Positions 1-6,936 of a stretch of DNA of 13,279 nucleotides are shown here, one piece after another. Every line of letters starts with the position of its first letter. Position 1 is the stretch's first letter. Under the pieces are notes generated by a model. That model had not been told where the DNA came from, did no database searches, and saw nothing but the letters and a program-made list of their open reading frames with translations. The stretch is taken from assembly GCA_040005555.1 (NCBI GenBank), contig JBDTYT010000046.1:1-13279 (forward strand). The letters are read 5' to 3'. The position numbers were made by a program, and so were the translations under genes. The stretch comes from JBDTYT01 sp040005555. GTDB taxonomy: Bacteria > Actinomycetota > UBA4738 > HRBIN12.

Positions 1-1043
1 TCGTCGACCGCGCGAAGGCGAGCGAGGATCGGCTCAACGTCGGCCGTCGGCTCTTGCTCGGGCAGCTGCCCGTGCGGCGCGTGCAAGAACGTCTCGTAGA
101 CGAGGAACCGCTCCGTCGGGGTCGCCTTAATCCCGAGCCTGCCGCAGCCCTGGCAGATGTAGTGACCCGACCGGCCAGTGAGCTTATCGCCGCAGAGCCC
201 GCACCTCATGAGCCCGAGCGCCGCATACCGTCGGCCAGACGGACGACCCGGCGACGCGATCCGGCCCTTGCTGTCCTTCTTCGGCTTGCCGTTCCCACGC
301 TGCTCGATGCGGTCGAGCGCCGCCAGAAGGAGCGTGTGCTCGTCCTCCGTCAGCAGCGCCGGTCGCCCTCCGACTCCGACAAGGTGACGCCCACTGAGCG
401 TCCGCTTCAGGTGCGACGGCCTCCAACGTGCCCCATAAGGGGTCGTGATGCCCTGTGCGTTCCAGTCCATGCAGATGCGGTAGGGCGTCGCCCCCCGGAT
501 GATCCGGCGGACGGCCTCATTCAGGAGCGCCGCCTCATCGGGGTCGATCGTCCAGTCCTTGCGGTAGCCGAAGGCGCGGCGCGATCCACCGGGAGCCTTG
601 CCCTTCGCGAACGCTCGCTTCAGTCGTTCGGAGGTCCGCTCGGCTTCGCCCTGGTCGATCTGGGCTAGGATGCCCGCGAGCATCCGGCCGTCGGCGGTCG
701 TCAAGTCGATCCGGCCGGAGACGACGGTATCGATCTCGATGTCGTGAGTTTTGGTTAGGTCGATCAGCCGCTGAAGGTCTCGCGGCCGTCGGTACATCCG
801 GCTCGACGAGTAGGCTGCAATTGCGTTAACGCGCCCAGCCTCAAGGTCGGTGAGGAGCCGTTCCCAGTCTGGCCGACGGCGGCCCGACGTGGCTGAGACG
901 TCGTTGTCGCGGTAGACATCTACGACAGCCCAGCCATGGCGCTTCGCGAGCCTCCGAGCGTCCTCTTCTTGTCGCTCGACCCCGGCCTCTCGCCCCTCTG
1001 GGTCCGAGCTGATTCTCGTGTAGATCGCGGCCTTCCGGGTCAC
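1..1043 (-). CDS. Large serine recombinase (integrase), C-terminus beyond the window
   Basis: Site-specific serine integrase that would recombine the ends of the element at 1-1107 with the chromosome. Reading the minus strand from GTG at 1043 gives 347 residues with no stop before the window edge. Visible parts, in order: a resolvase catalytic domain with Y8-T-R-I-S12 (Ser12 the likely nucleophile, Arg10 nearby) and the SR82xxR85RP arginine pair; a SG110RIDLTTADGRM segment; the E/R-rich helix around 133-149; a recombinase domain (about 158-225, with GYR and TPYG motifs); and a zinc ribbon, Cys281/Cys284 and Cys297/Cys300. The coiled-coil C-terminus expected of phage-type integrases lies outside. 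The start is chosen for AGGGAG at 1050-1055, six bases upstream; GTG 1067 and ATG 1110-1112 are in frame and possible. Codon choice (CTA, AAA, ACT, GTT) is less GC-biased than in neighbouring genes, which fits transfer. Catalytic-residue roles are from family knowledge. Confidence 0.93.
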   Translation of the reverse strand, partial: MTRKAAIYTRISSDPEGREAGVERQEEDARRLAKRHGWAVVDVYRDNDVSATSGRRRPDWERLLTDLEAGRVNAIAAYSSSRMYRRPRDLQRLIDLTKTHDIEIDTVVSGRIDLTTADGRMLAGILAQIDQGEAERTSERLKRAFAKGKAPGGSRRAFGYRKDWTIDPDEAALLNEAVRRIIRGATPYRICMDWNAQGITTPYGARWRPSHLKRTLSGRHLVGVGGRPALLTEDEHTLLLAALDRIEQRGNGKPKKDSKGRIASPGRPSGRRYAALGLMRCGLCGDKLTGRSGHYICQGCGRLGIKATPTERFLVYETFLHAPHGQLPEQEPTADVEPILARLRAVD

Positions 1044-1107
1044 AGTATTCTCCCTGGTCAGCGACACCTTCCGGATGGCGACCAGAATACCTTGGTTTGC
1101 GAGAATG
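1..1107. mobile_element. Terminal part of an integrated element (prophage or integrative element), right boundary near 1107
   Basis: Everything left of about 1107 appears foreign to the operon on its right. The aminotransferase coding sequence stops matching its family just after Phe-Tyr-Glu-Asn-Tyr-Gly (codons ending at 1108), and a serine integrase gene begins 65 bases further in. An integrase next to its own attachment site is the usual layout of serine-integrase prophages and integrative elements. Only about 1.1 kb of the element is in view, so whether it is a phage, an integrative conjugative element or a small island cannot be said. No terminal inverted repeat or transposase-like end was seen. 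Confidence 0.8.
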
Positions 1108-1111
1108 TCCA
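1084..1111 (-). promoter_or_regulatory. Possible integrase promoter spanning the junction
   Basis: On the minus strand TGGACA (1111-1106; five of six match to TTGACA) is followed after 16 bases by TATTCT (1089-1084). The start point would fall near 1077, upstream of the ribosome site AGGGAG at 1050-1055 and GTG 1043. The -35 hexamer straddles the host/element junction, so its first bases may be chromosomal. This is a pattern match only; the -10 is weak. Confidence 0.35.
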
Positions 1112-1112
1112 T
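1100..1112. other. Probable attachment-site junction (attL or attR) inside the aminotransferase gene
   Basis: On the minus strand the aminotransferase frame reads GAGAACTATGGA (Glu-Asn-Tyr-Gly, down to 1108). It then enters CATTCTCGCAAACC, which encodes nothing family-like: His-Ser-Arg-Lys where members of this family normally continue with Pro-Asp or similar. The crossover must lie near here. Serine integrases use a short core, often only two identical bases, so the exact base cannot be fixed from one junction. There is no tRNA at this site, which agrees with serine rather than tyrosine integrase targeting. Confidence 0.7.
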
Positions 1113-1491
1113 AGTTCTCGTAGAACGGCTCGAAGATCACGACCTCGTCGCCGGGATCGAGCACCCCGAGCATCGAGGCGATCATCGCCTCCGTCGAACC
1201 ACACGTGACGGTGATGTGTCGCTCGGGCTCGACCCACGACATCCCGTACCGGTCTCGATAGCTATTGGCGATGCCCTCGCGGAACGCCTCGGCGCCCCAG
1301 GTGATCGGGTACTGATTGACGTCGTCCGCGATCGCCTTCCGGGCCGCGTCCTTCAGCTCCTGCGGCGCGGCGAAGTCCGGGTACCCCTGCGAGAGGTTGA
1401 TCGCGTCGTGCGCCATCGCCAGGCGCGTCATCTCGCGGATCACCGACTCGGTGAACGATGAGGCCTTGGCTGAGGGCCGGATCTTCGACAT
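1108..1491 (-). pseudogene. Class I/II PLP aminotransferase, 5' part only, cut by the integrated element
   Basis: N-terminal 128 residues of a fold-type I aminotransferase (aspartate/kynurenine/methionine aminotransferase-like), an enzyme of about 390 residues when whole. Visible family blocks: ESVIREMTRLA near the N-terminus, NLSQGYPDF, YPITWGAEAFREGIA, the TCGSTEA loop that contacts the cofactor phosphate, and DPGDEVVIFEPFYENYG. The Schiff-base lysine and the C-terminal domain are absent. After 1108 the frame runs 88 meaningless residues into element DNA and stops at 841. ATG 1491 is chosen because the protein aligns sensibly from there and no earlier start exists before an in-frame TGA at 1564-1566; no good ribosome site precedes it. 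It is the last gene of the transport operon. The precise amino donor cannot be told. It is inactive in this configuration, though it may be restored if the element excises. Confidence 0.87.
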
Positions 1492-2617
1492 CGGGGCGAT
1501 GATATCGAGGAGTGCGGGACTGTAACCGGTCCTTGAGATTACCCCCCTGCAATGCTGGAGGGGTCACCTCGGCACTCAGAGGATCAGCCTCCGCCGTAGT
1601 CGTCGGCACCGAGATCTGATCGGCGAAGTGACAGGCCGCCCGGTGGCCCGTCTCCCACAGACGGAGCTCCGGCCGTTCGGTCTCGCAGATCTCCGGTTTC
1701 CCGAGCTGGTCGCGCAGCCAGCATCGGGTGTGGAACGCACAACCCGGTGGCGGCGCCGCTGGACTGGGAACGTCGCCGAGCAACACGATCCGTTCTCGTC
1801 GAGCCTCGACGGCCGGGTCCGGGATCGGCACCGCTGACAAGAGCGCGACCGTGTACGGGTGGAGGGGTTGTCTGTAGAGGTCCGGTCCGTCCGCCCATTC
1901 GACGATCCGACCGAGATACATGACCGCGATGACATCGCTCATGTGTCGCACGACCGCGAGGTCGTGAGCGATCACGATGTACGTGAGCTCGAATTCGGTC
2001 TGGAGCCGTTGCAGGAGATTGACGATCTGGGCTTGGATCGAAACATCGAGCGCGCTGACGGGCTCATCGGCGACGATGAGGTCAGGCCCGACCGACAGCG
2101 CGCGGGCGACGCCGACCCGCTGTCGCTGCCCGCCCGAGAGCTCGTGCGGATGGCGCCCTGCGTGACGAGGGTTCAGGCCGACCAAGGAAAGGAGCTCCGC
2201 CACGCGTTCTTCGCGCGCATGTCGGTCGCCGATCCCGTGGATCTCGAGCGGCTCCGAGATGCTCTTGCCGATCGACATCCTCGGGTCGAGCGAAGCATAG
2301 GGGTCTTGAAACACCATCTGGAAGCGGCGGCGCGTCTGTCGAAGCTCGTCACGATCGAGCGCCCACAGGTCGCGTCCCTCGAACAGGACCGTGCCGGCGG
2401 TCGGCCGGTACAGAGCGACGATCGCTCGCGCGAGCGTGGACTTGCCCGAGCCGGATTCACCGACGAGTCCGAGGGTCTGACCCCGGCTGACCTCCAGCGA
2501 TACCCCGTCGACCGCGCGAACCTCGCCGATCCGGCGGCGGAGGAGGACCCCTTCGGTGATGGGGAAGTGGATCTCGAGCCCTTCGACCTGGAGCAACGGC
2601 GTGGGATCGTCGCTCAC
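1262..2617 (-). CDS. Peptide/nickel-type ABC transporter ATP-binding protein (OppF/DppF-like) with abnormal C-terminal extension
   Basis: Second ATPase of the importer, coupling ATP hydrolysis to uptake at the inner face of the membrane. From GTG 2617: Walker A GESGSGKS (53-60), Q-loop Gln104, signature LSGGQRQR (160-167), Walker B IVADEP (181-186), H-loop His218, then the oligopeptide-transporter C-terminal domain. That domain has Cys293, Cys299, Cys311 and Cys329, resembling cysteines that bind an iron-sulfur cluster in some DppD proteins. GTG 2617 overlaps the TGA of the preceding ATPase (GTGA), which decides the start over ATG 2800. The family-like sequence ends near residue 335 (about 1612), yet the frame stays open to TAG at 1262, giving 451 residues and overlapping the aminotransferase by about 230 bases in another frame. 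The extra residues look like an out-of-frame shadow. A one-base difference in the C6 run at 1542-1547 would create TAA at once. Confidence 0.9.
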   Translation of the reverse strand: MSDDPTPLLQVEGLEIHFPITEGVLLRRRIGEVRAVDGVSLEVSRGQTLGLVGESGSGKSTLARAIVALYRPTAGTVLFEGRDLWALDRDELRQTRRRFQMVFQDPYASLDPRMSIGKSISEPLEIHGIGDRHAREERVAELLSLVGLNPRHAGRHPHELSGGQRQRVGVARALSVGPDLIVADEPVSALDVSIQAQIVNLLQRLQTEFELTYIVIAHDLAVVRHMSDVIAVMYLGRIVEWADGPDLYRQPLHPYTVALLSAVPIPDPAVEARRERIVLLGDVPSPAAPPPGCAFHTRCWLRDQLGKPEICETERPELRLWETGHRAACHFADQISVPTTTAEADPLSAEVTPPALQGGNLKDRLQSRTPRYHRPDVEDPALSQGLIVHRVGDPRDDAPGDGARRDQPLAGVPGLRRAAGAEGRGPEGDRGRRQSVPDHLGRRGVPRGHRQ

Positions 2618-3693
2618 GACACTTCTCCGGGCGGCGGTGCCGCGGTGAACCCGGGCCGGTCCGGCCGCCCGAGCGTGGCCTCCGACGGGGTCACCGGGTT
2701 GTGGCACGCGACCGCGTGTCCCGGATCGACCGGCTCGAGCGGCGGCATCTCGTCCCAACACACATCGAGCCGCCAGGCGCACCGCGGGGCGAACGGACAC
2801 CCGGACGGCGCCTGGCGAAGGTCTGGCGGCGCGCCCTCGATCGGCCGGAGCGAGCCGCGCTCAGCGTCGAGCCGCGGGATCGAGTGGAGCAATCCGACCG
2901 TGTAGGGATGCCGCGGCCGCGCGAACATCGCCGTCGTCGATGCCGACTCGACGATGGATCCCGCGTACATGACGGCGACCCGCTGCGTCATCCTGGCGAT
3001 GATCCCGAGATCGTGCGTGATCAGCACGACCGCCGTACCGGTGTTCGCGGTGAGCTTCGCGAGCAGCTCGAGCACCTGTGCCTGGATCGTGGCGTCGAGG
3101 GCGGTCGTGGGCTCGTCGGCGATCAGGATCTTGGGCTCGAGGGCGAGGGCCATGGCGATCATCACGCGTTGCCGCATGCCGCCGCTGAACTCGTGCGGAT
3201 ATCGGCGCAGCTGCTCCTCGGGCCGCGGGATGCCGACGAAACCGAGCAGCTCGATCGCCCGCGCACGACGCTGCTTTGCATCGGGGCCATCGTGCGCGCG
3301 GATCGTCTCCTCGATCTGCTCCCCGATGCGCAGGACCGGATTCAGGCTCGTCATGGGATCCTGGAACACCATCGCGATGTCGCGACCGCGGATGGCGCGC
3401 ATGGATCGCTCCGGCAGCTCGGTGAGCCGCACCCCATCGAAGATGACCTCGCCGGTGACGGTCGCGGTCGCAGGGAGCAGCCGCACGACCGCCAGGCTCG
3501 TGACGCTCTTGCCGGACCCCGACTCCCCGACGACTGCGAGCGTCTCGCCCTGGTCGACGAAGAGGTTCACCCCGTTGACCGCGTAGACGGTGCCGTCGTC
3601 GGTCGAGAACCGGACCACGAGGTCTCGGATCTCGAGGAGATGCGCCGGTCGGGCCTCCTTCGTCGTGGCGCCGGCGCGGGTGGCTGAGGTCAC
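2614..3693 (-). CDS. Peptide/nickel-type ABC transporter ATP-binding protein (OppD/DppD-like)
   Basis: First ATPase of the importer, 359 residues, usual length for the family. Walker A GESGSGKS (56-63), Q-loop Gln111, signature FSGGMRQR (169-176), Walker B ILIADEP (189-195) and H-loop His227 are all intact, followed by the RHPYTVGLL motif typical of Opp/Dpp ATPases. The C-terminal domain has Cys299, Cys305, Cys312 and Cys330. The start is GTG 3693, which overlaps the nitrilase TGA (GTGA); the long extension back to 4098 overlaps the nitrilase and is out-of-frame sequence. The end overlaps the next ATPase start by four bases, so the two ATPases are probably made in equal amounts by coupled translation and pair as a heterodimer under the DppB/DppC-like permeases. 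The substrate is not readable from the ATPase. Confidence 0.95.
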   Translation of the reverse strand: MTSATRAGATTKEARPAHLLEIRDLVVRFSTDDGTVYAVNGVNLFVDQGETLAVVGESGSGKSVTSLAVVRLLPATATVTGEVIFDGVRLTELPERSMRAIRGRDIAMVFQDPMTSLNPVLRIGEQIEETIRAHDGPDAKQRRARAIELLGFVGIPRPEEQLRRYPHEFSGGMRQRVMIAMALALEPKILIADEPTTALDATIQAQVLELLAKLTANTGTAVVLITHDLGIIARMTQRVAVMYAGSIVESASTTAMFARPRHPYTVGLLHSIPRLDAERGSLRPIEGAPPDLRQAPSGCPFAPRCAWRLDVCWDEMPPLEPVDPGHAVACHNPVTPSEATLGRPDRPGFTAAPPPGEVS

Positions 3694-4574
3694 GCGCGCT
3701 TGTGCTCCGGCTCCGAGGTCGCCGCCGAGAACGAGCCTCCGTACATCGGCAGGTCGATCGCGTGACCCTCTCGCCTCAACTGCTCCCACATCCGGTTGAG
3801 TCCCACGGATCCGAACTCGCGAACCCGTTGCACCGCATCCAAGTCGAGAACTTCGGTGAGGTATTCCTCGCCGTCGCCGGCGACCTGGAGCGGATGGCCT
3901 TCCGGGTCCACGATGATGCTCCGGCCCGGCCCAGGGCGGCCGCCCATGTTGGGGTTCACGACGTAGACCTGGTTGACGATCGCGTTCGACCGCGCGAGCA
4001 CCAGCTCCTGCTCCCGGTCGGAAGTGCCGGTGGCCGTGGGCTGCAGGATCACCTCCGCACCCATCCATGCGACGTGGCGCGCCGCCTCCGGGAACCACCC
4101 GTCGTAGCAGATCATCAAGCCCGCGCGCCCGACGTCATCGATGTCGAACACGACGAATCGGTCGCCGGCCGTGGTTCGCTCCCACGGCCTCCACGGGAAC
4201 ACCTTCCGGTACTTCGCGACGATCCCCTTCGTCGGCGAGATCGCGAGGGCCGTGTTGTACACGTCCTTGTCACCACCGCTCTCGTAGATCGAGCCGGGAA
4301 CCAGCCAGACGTTCAACTTCTCGGCGATCTTGCATAGCCGGTCGGTGAGCGGTCCCGGCACGGGTTCCGCGACGGAAGCGGAGTACCCCGGAGGCGTTGG
4401 GTCCGCCATCGCTCCGATCGCCGAGAGGTACAGCTCCGGGAATACGAACAGTCGCGTTCGCGAGAACGCGGTCTTCAACTCGCTGAGCTCGGTCTCGAAC
4501 TTCTCGTACGTCGCCTCCACGTCCCACGCCACTGGGGCGACCTGTGCAGCGGTGATCGGTAGCAGCCTGCTCAT
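3690..4574 (-). CDS. Nitrilase-superfamily carbon-nitrogen hydrolase (amidase)
   Basis: Cytoplasmic hydrolase of an amide, carbamoyl or nitrile C-N bond, 294 residues, full length. The catalytic triad of the superfamily is visible: Glu47 in FPELYLS, Lys124 in KYRKVFPW and nucleophile Cys156 in MICYDGWFPE. The N-terminus (ITAAQVAPVAWD) and the NxxVNQVYVV stretch around 197-206 also fit. Start ATG 4574 overlaps the preceding stop (ATGA) and is preceded by a strong GGAGGAGGAGGT; the frame is open to 4715 but that part overlaps the SnoaL-like gene. It sits between the permease and ATPase genes of an importer, so its substrate is probably the imported solute or a product of it. An omega-amidase role, paired with the downstream aminotransferase, is possible. 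The motif around Cys156 looks closer to general amidases than to omega-amidase, so the substrate is left open. Confidence 0.93.
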   Translation of the reverse strand: MSRLLPITAAQVAPVAWDVEATYEKFETELSELKTAFSRTRLFVFPELYLSAIGAMADPTPPGYSASVAEPVPGPLTDRLCKIAEKLNVWLVPGSIYESGGDKDVYNTALAISPTKGIVAKYRKVFPWRPWERTTAGDRFVVFDIDDVGRAGLMICYDGWFPEAARHVAWMGAEVILQPTATGTSDREQELVLARSNAIVNQVYVVNPNMGGRPGPGRSIIVDPEGHPLQVAGDGEEYLTEVLDLDAVQRVREFGSVGLNRMWEQLRREGHAIDLPMYGGSFSAATSEPEHKRA

Positions 4575-5008
4575 CGGACCTCCTCCTCCGTCGTGCGCGA
4601 TGGGCGCTCGAGTAGCCCGAGTTGCACGAGCATGCTCATCTGATCCCAGTAGCTCCGGATCGTGCGGAGCCGAGTGCCGTTGTACTCGAAGATGTTGCAG
4701 AGCCGGTCGACGCAATGCTTGCCCGTCGGTTCCATGCCGTAGTAGACCCCCTCATGCGTGCCCTGACCGGTGAACTCGGCGATGACGTGCGAGTCGCCCT
4801 CCACGACGTTCATGATCTCGACACGCCCGTCGGGGAACCCTTGATACCACTCTTGGAGATACTCGATCCAGGGCGCCTTCCCGCGAACGATCTCGCCGGT
4901 CGCCACGTCCTCCAGCGTCGTCTCATCGTCGCCGATCCACGTCCCCTCGAGATCGCGATCGTTGATCGCGAGGATCGAGGCGACGACTCGTTCTGATCGC
5001 TCGCTCAC
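4571..5008 (-). CDS. SnoaL-like / NTF2-fold protein
   Basis: Small 145-residue protein of the SnoaL-like polyketide cyclase/ester cyclase type, an NTF2-like alpha+beta barrel. Supporting pattern: an N-terminal helix, GTWIGDDETTLEDV, then WIEYLQEWYQGFPDGRVEI, EFTGQGTHEGVYYGMEPTGK and NIFEYNGTRLRTIRSYWDQMSMLVQLGL. The F/YPD.R..I and T G ... G.PPTGK-like blocks are the family's usual landmarks. Some members are cyclases or hydrolases, but many have no known reaction. The start is GTG 5008, directly abutting the permease TGA (GTGAGTGA reading across) with GGGAGGGG at 5014-5021. It shares ATGA with the nitrilase, so it is translationally coupled to both sides. Placement within the import operon suggests that it acts on the imported compound or its hydrolysis product. 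Family confidence is good, function unknown. Confidence 0.85.
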   Translation of the reverse strand: MSERSERVVASILAINDRDLEGTWIGDDETTLEDVATGEIVRGKAPWIEYLQEWYQGFPDGRVEIMNVVEGDSHVIAEFTGQGTHEGVYYGMEPTGKHCVDRLCNIFEYNGTRLRTIRSYWDQMSMLVQLGLLERPSRTTEEEVR

Positions 5009-5896
5009 TCAAACCCCTCCCAGGGACCCACGTAGCCGTGGGTCGAGCCAGTCCCGGAGGCCGTCGCCGAGGAGGTTGAAGCCGAGGACCGTGAAGGCGA
5101 GGGCGAGTCCGGGGAACGTCGGGTACCACCAGTAATCGCGCAGGAAGGCGCGGGCATCCGTCATCATCGCTCCCCACTCGGGCGCCGGGGGCTGCGCACC
5201 CAGGCCGAGGAAGGAGAGGGACGACGTGAACAAGATGGCGTAGCCCACGTCGAGCGATGCCTGGATGATCAGCAGCGGGAACACGTTGCGCAGCAGGTGC
5301 CGGAAGACGATCCGCGACGTGCTGGCGCCGGACACGCGGGCGGCGAGAACGAACTCGCGTTCGCGGAGCGAGAGGACTTGTCCCCGCGCGAGTCGTGCGT
5401 ACCAGGGCCAGTAGACCGTCGACAGCGCGAGCATCGTGTGGGTGAGGCTCGGCCCGAGCGTTGCGGCGATCGCGGCGGCGAGGATCAGCGCCGGGAAGGC
5501 GAGGAACAGGTCGGTCGTGCGCATGATGATCTCGTCGACGAGTCCTCCCACCATCGCCGAGACGATCCCGAGGAGCGTGCCGACGGCCACGGACGACAAC
5601 AGGATCACGGCAGCCACCTCGAGCGAGATCCTCGCGCCGGCCAGCACGCGGCTGAAGATGTCGCGGCCGAAGTCGTCCGTTCCGAACAGGTGATGCAACG
5701 ACGGCGGCTGCAGGCGCTGCAACAGATCGATGTTCGTCGGGCTCTTAGGCGTGATCCACGGTCCGAAGATCGCGACGAACACCACCAGTCCGACGATCGT
5801 CACACCGATCAGGTTGAGCCACGACGTGCCGACGAACCGACGCACCGATGCGAGGCGCGGGCGCCGGCGAGCTCCGGGCAACGTCGCCTCGATCAC
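5009..5896 (-). CDS. ABC transporter permease, DppC/OppC-like
   Basis: Second membrane subunit of the importer, 295 residues. It has a short cytoplasmic N-terminus, a first membrane helix at about 28-47, the OppC landmark FGTDDFGRDIFSR (71-83), several more hydrophobic helices (about 92-112, 130-148, 206-226, 264-280) and the EAA-type cytoplasmic loop EFVLAARVSGA...HLLRNVFP (181-207) that docks on the ATPases. Start GTG 5896 overlaps the TGA of the first permease (GTGA); the frame extends to 6052 but that part overlaps the DppB-like gene and is not permease-like. Its stop is immediately followed by the SnoaL-like start. It is full length and shows no damage. Confidence 0.95.
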   Translation of the reverse strand: MIEATLPGARRRPRLASVRRFVGTSWLNLIGVTIVGLVVFVAIFGPWITPKSPTNIDLLQRLQPPSLHHLFGTDDFGRDIFSRVLAGARISLEVAAVILLSSVAVGTLLGIVSAMVGGLVDEIIMRTTDLFLAFPALILAAAIAATLGPSLTHTMLALSTVYWPWYARLARGQVLSLREREFVLAARVSGASTSRIVFRHLLRNVFPLLIIQASLDVGYAILFTSSLSFLGLGAQPPAPEWGAMMTDARAFLRDYWWYPTFPGLALAFTVLGFNLLGDGLRDWLDPRLRGSLGGV

Positions 5897-6900
5897 GTGT
5901 ATCGGATCCGAGGATCGAGGAACAGGTACACGAGGTCGACGAGCAGGTTCATGCCCACGTAGACGAGCGCGATGAGCAGCGTGACACCCATGGTCGCGTT
6001 GTAGTCCGATGCGCGGATCGCGTCGTACGCGTAGCGCCCCAAACCGGGCCACGCGAAGATCGTCTCCACGAGGAAGACGCCTCCAGCGAGCAGGCCGACC
6101 TCGAGGCCGAGGACCGTCACCGCGGGCAGCAGGGCGTTGCGCAGTGAGTGACGGAATAGGACGCGGCTGCCACTCAGACCCTTGGCTCGCGCCGTCCGCA
6201 CGTAGTCCTCACCGAGCACCTCGAGCATGCTCGTGCGAACGATCCGGGCCATCAGGCCGATCTCGGCGAGTGAGAGCGTGGCGACGGGCAGCACCAGGTG
6301 TCGAACGGCGTCGACGAACGTCGACCACTGTCCGGCGAGCAGGCTGTCGACGGTGTACAAGCCGGTCACGTGGGGCGGCGCGACGACGCCGGTCGCCAGC
6401 CGTCCGCCGAACGGGAACCACCCCAACCGCGAGTAGAACAGGAGCTGGAACAGCATCGCGAGCCAGAACGCGGGCATCGAGAGACCGGCGATCGCGAGGA
6501 ACCTGCCGCCGACGTCGACGGCCGAGTTCCGTCGCATCGCAGAGGCGACACCCACCAGCAGGCCGAGGATCGAGCCGACGAGGAGCGCCGAGACCGCGAG
6601 CTCGACCGTCCCGGGGAAGTAGTCGGCGAGGTCGGTGACGACCGAACGCCTGGTCACGAAGGACTGCCCGAGGTTGCCGTGGGCGAGGTCGGTCATGTAG
6701 CGGACGTATTGCGTCGTGAGCGGCTTGTCGAGCCCGTAGATGCGCCGGATGTTCGCGAGGGCGGCGGCGTTCGCGTGCGGCCCGGCGATGAGGCGCGCGG
6801 GATCCCCCGGAGCAACCCGCGCGAGGAAGAACGTGATCAGGGTCACGCCCCACAGGACGAACACCATGAAGACGAGCCGCCGGAGTATCAGCCGGCCCAT
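5893..6900 (-). CDS. ABC transporter permease, DppB/OppB-like
   Basis: First membrane subunit of the importer, 335 residues. The N-terminal helix at about 9-28 precedes the conserved F-x-x-x-x-APGDPAR block (residues 25-36). A periplasmic part with IYGLDKPL...QYVRYMTDLAHGNLGQS follows (54-80), then five further hydrophobic segments and the EAA loop EDYVRTARAKGLS...HSLRNALLP (231-259). It ends in the typical FLDPRIRY. ATG 6900 follows the binding-protein stop by 36 bases with a GAGGGACGG ribosome site at about 6908-6916. It overlaps the next permease by GTGA. The 36-base spacer is the only real gap in the upstream part of the operon; no clear terminator is visible in it. Confidence 0.95.
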   Translation of the reverse strand: MGRLILRRLVFMVFVLWGVTLITFFLARVAPGDPARLIAGPHANAAALANIRRIYGLDKPLTTQYVRYMTDLAHGNLGQSFVTRRSVVTDLADYFPGTVELAVSALLVGSILGLLVGVASAMRRNSAVDVGGRFLAIAGLSMPAFWLAMLFQLLFYSRLGWFPFGGRLATGVVAPPHVTGLYTVDSLLAGQWSTFVDAVRHLVLPVATLSLAEIGLMARIVRTSMLEVLGEDYVRTARAKGLSGSRVLFRHSLRNALLPAVTVLGLEVGLLAGGVFLVETIFAWPGLGRYAYDAIRASDYNATMGVTLLIALVYVGMNLLVDLVYLFLDPRIRYT

Positions 6901-6936
6901 GTTCGTCCGTCCCTCGTCGGTTCCGTCAGCGGGCGC

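Noticed and set aside
54..668. A 204-codon plus-strand frame
   Set aside because: Antisense to the serine integrase, whose resolvase, recombinase and zinc-ribbon parts are all visible on the minus strand.
1100..1120. tRNA-type attachment site at the element border
   Set aside because: The host side is clearly aminotransferase coding sequence and there is no tRNA fold; a serine integrase does not need one.
1859..3687. Plus-strand frames of 348 and 328 codons
   Set aside because: Both are antisense to the two ABC ATPases with intact Walker motifs and have no domain pattern of their own.
2617..4098. Long N-terminal extensions of the two ABC ATPases (starts at 2800 and 4098)
   Set aside because: They overlap upstream genes out of frame; the GTG codons at 2617 and 3693 overlap the preceding stops and begin right at the conserved domains.
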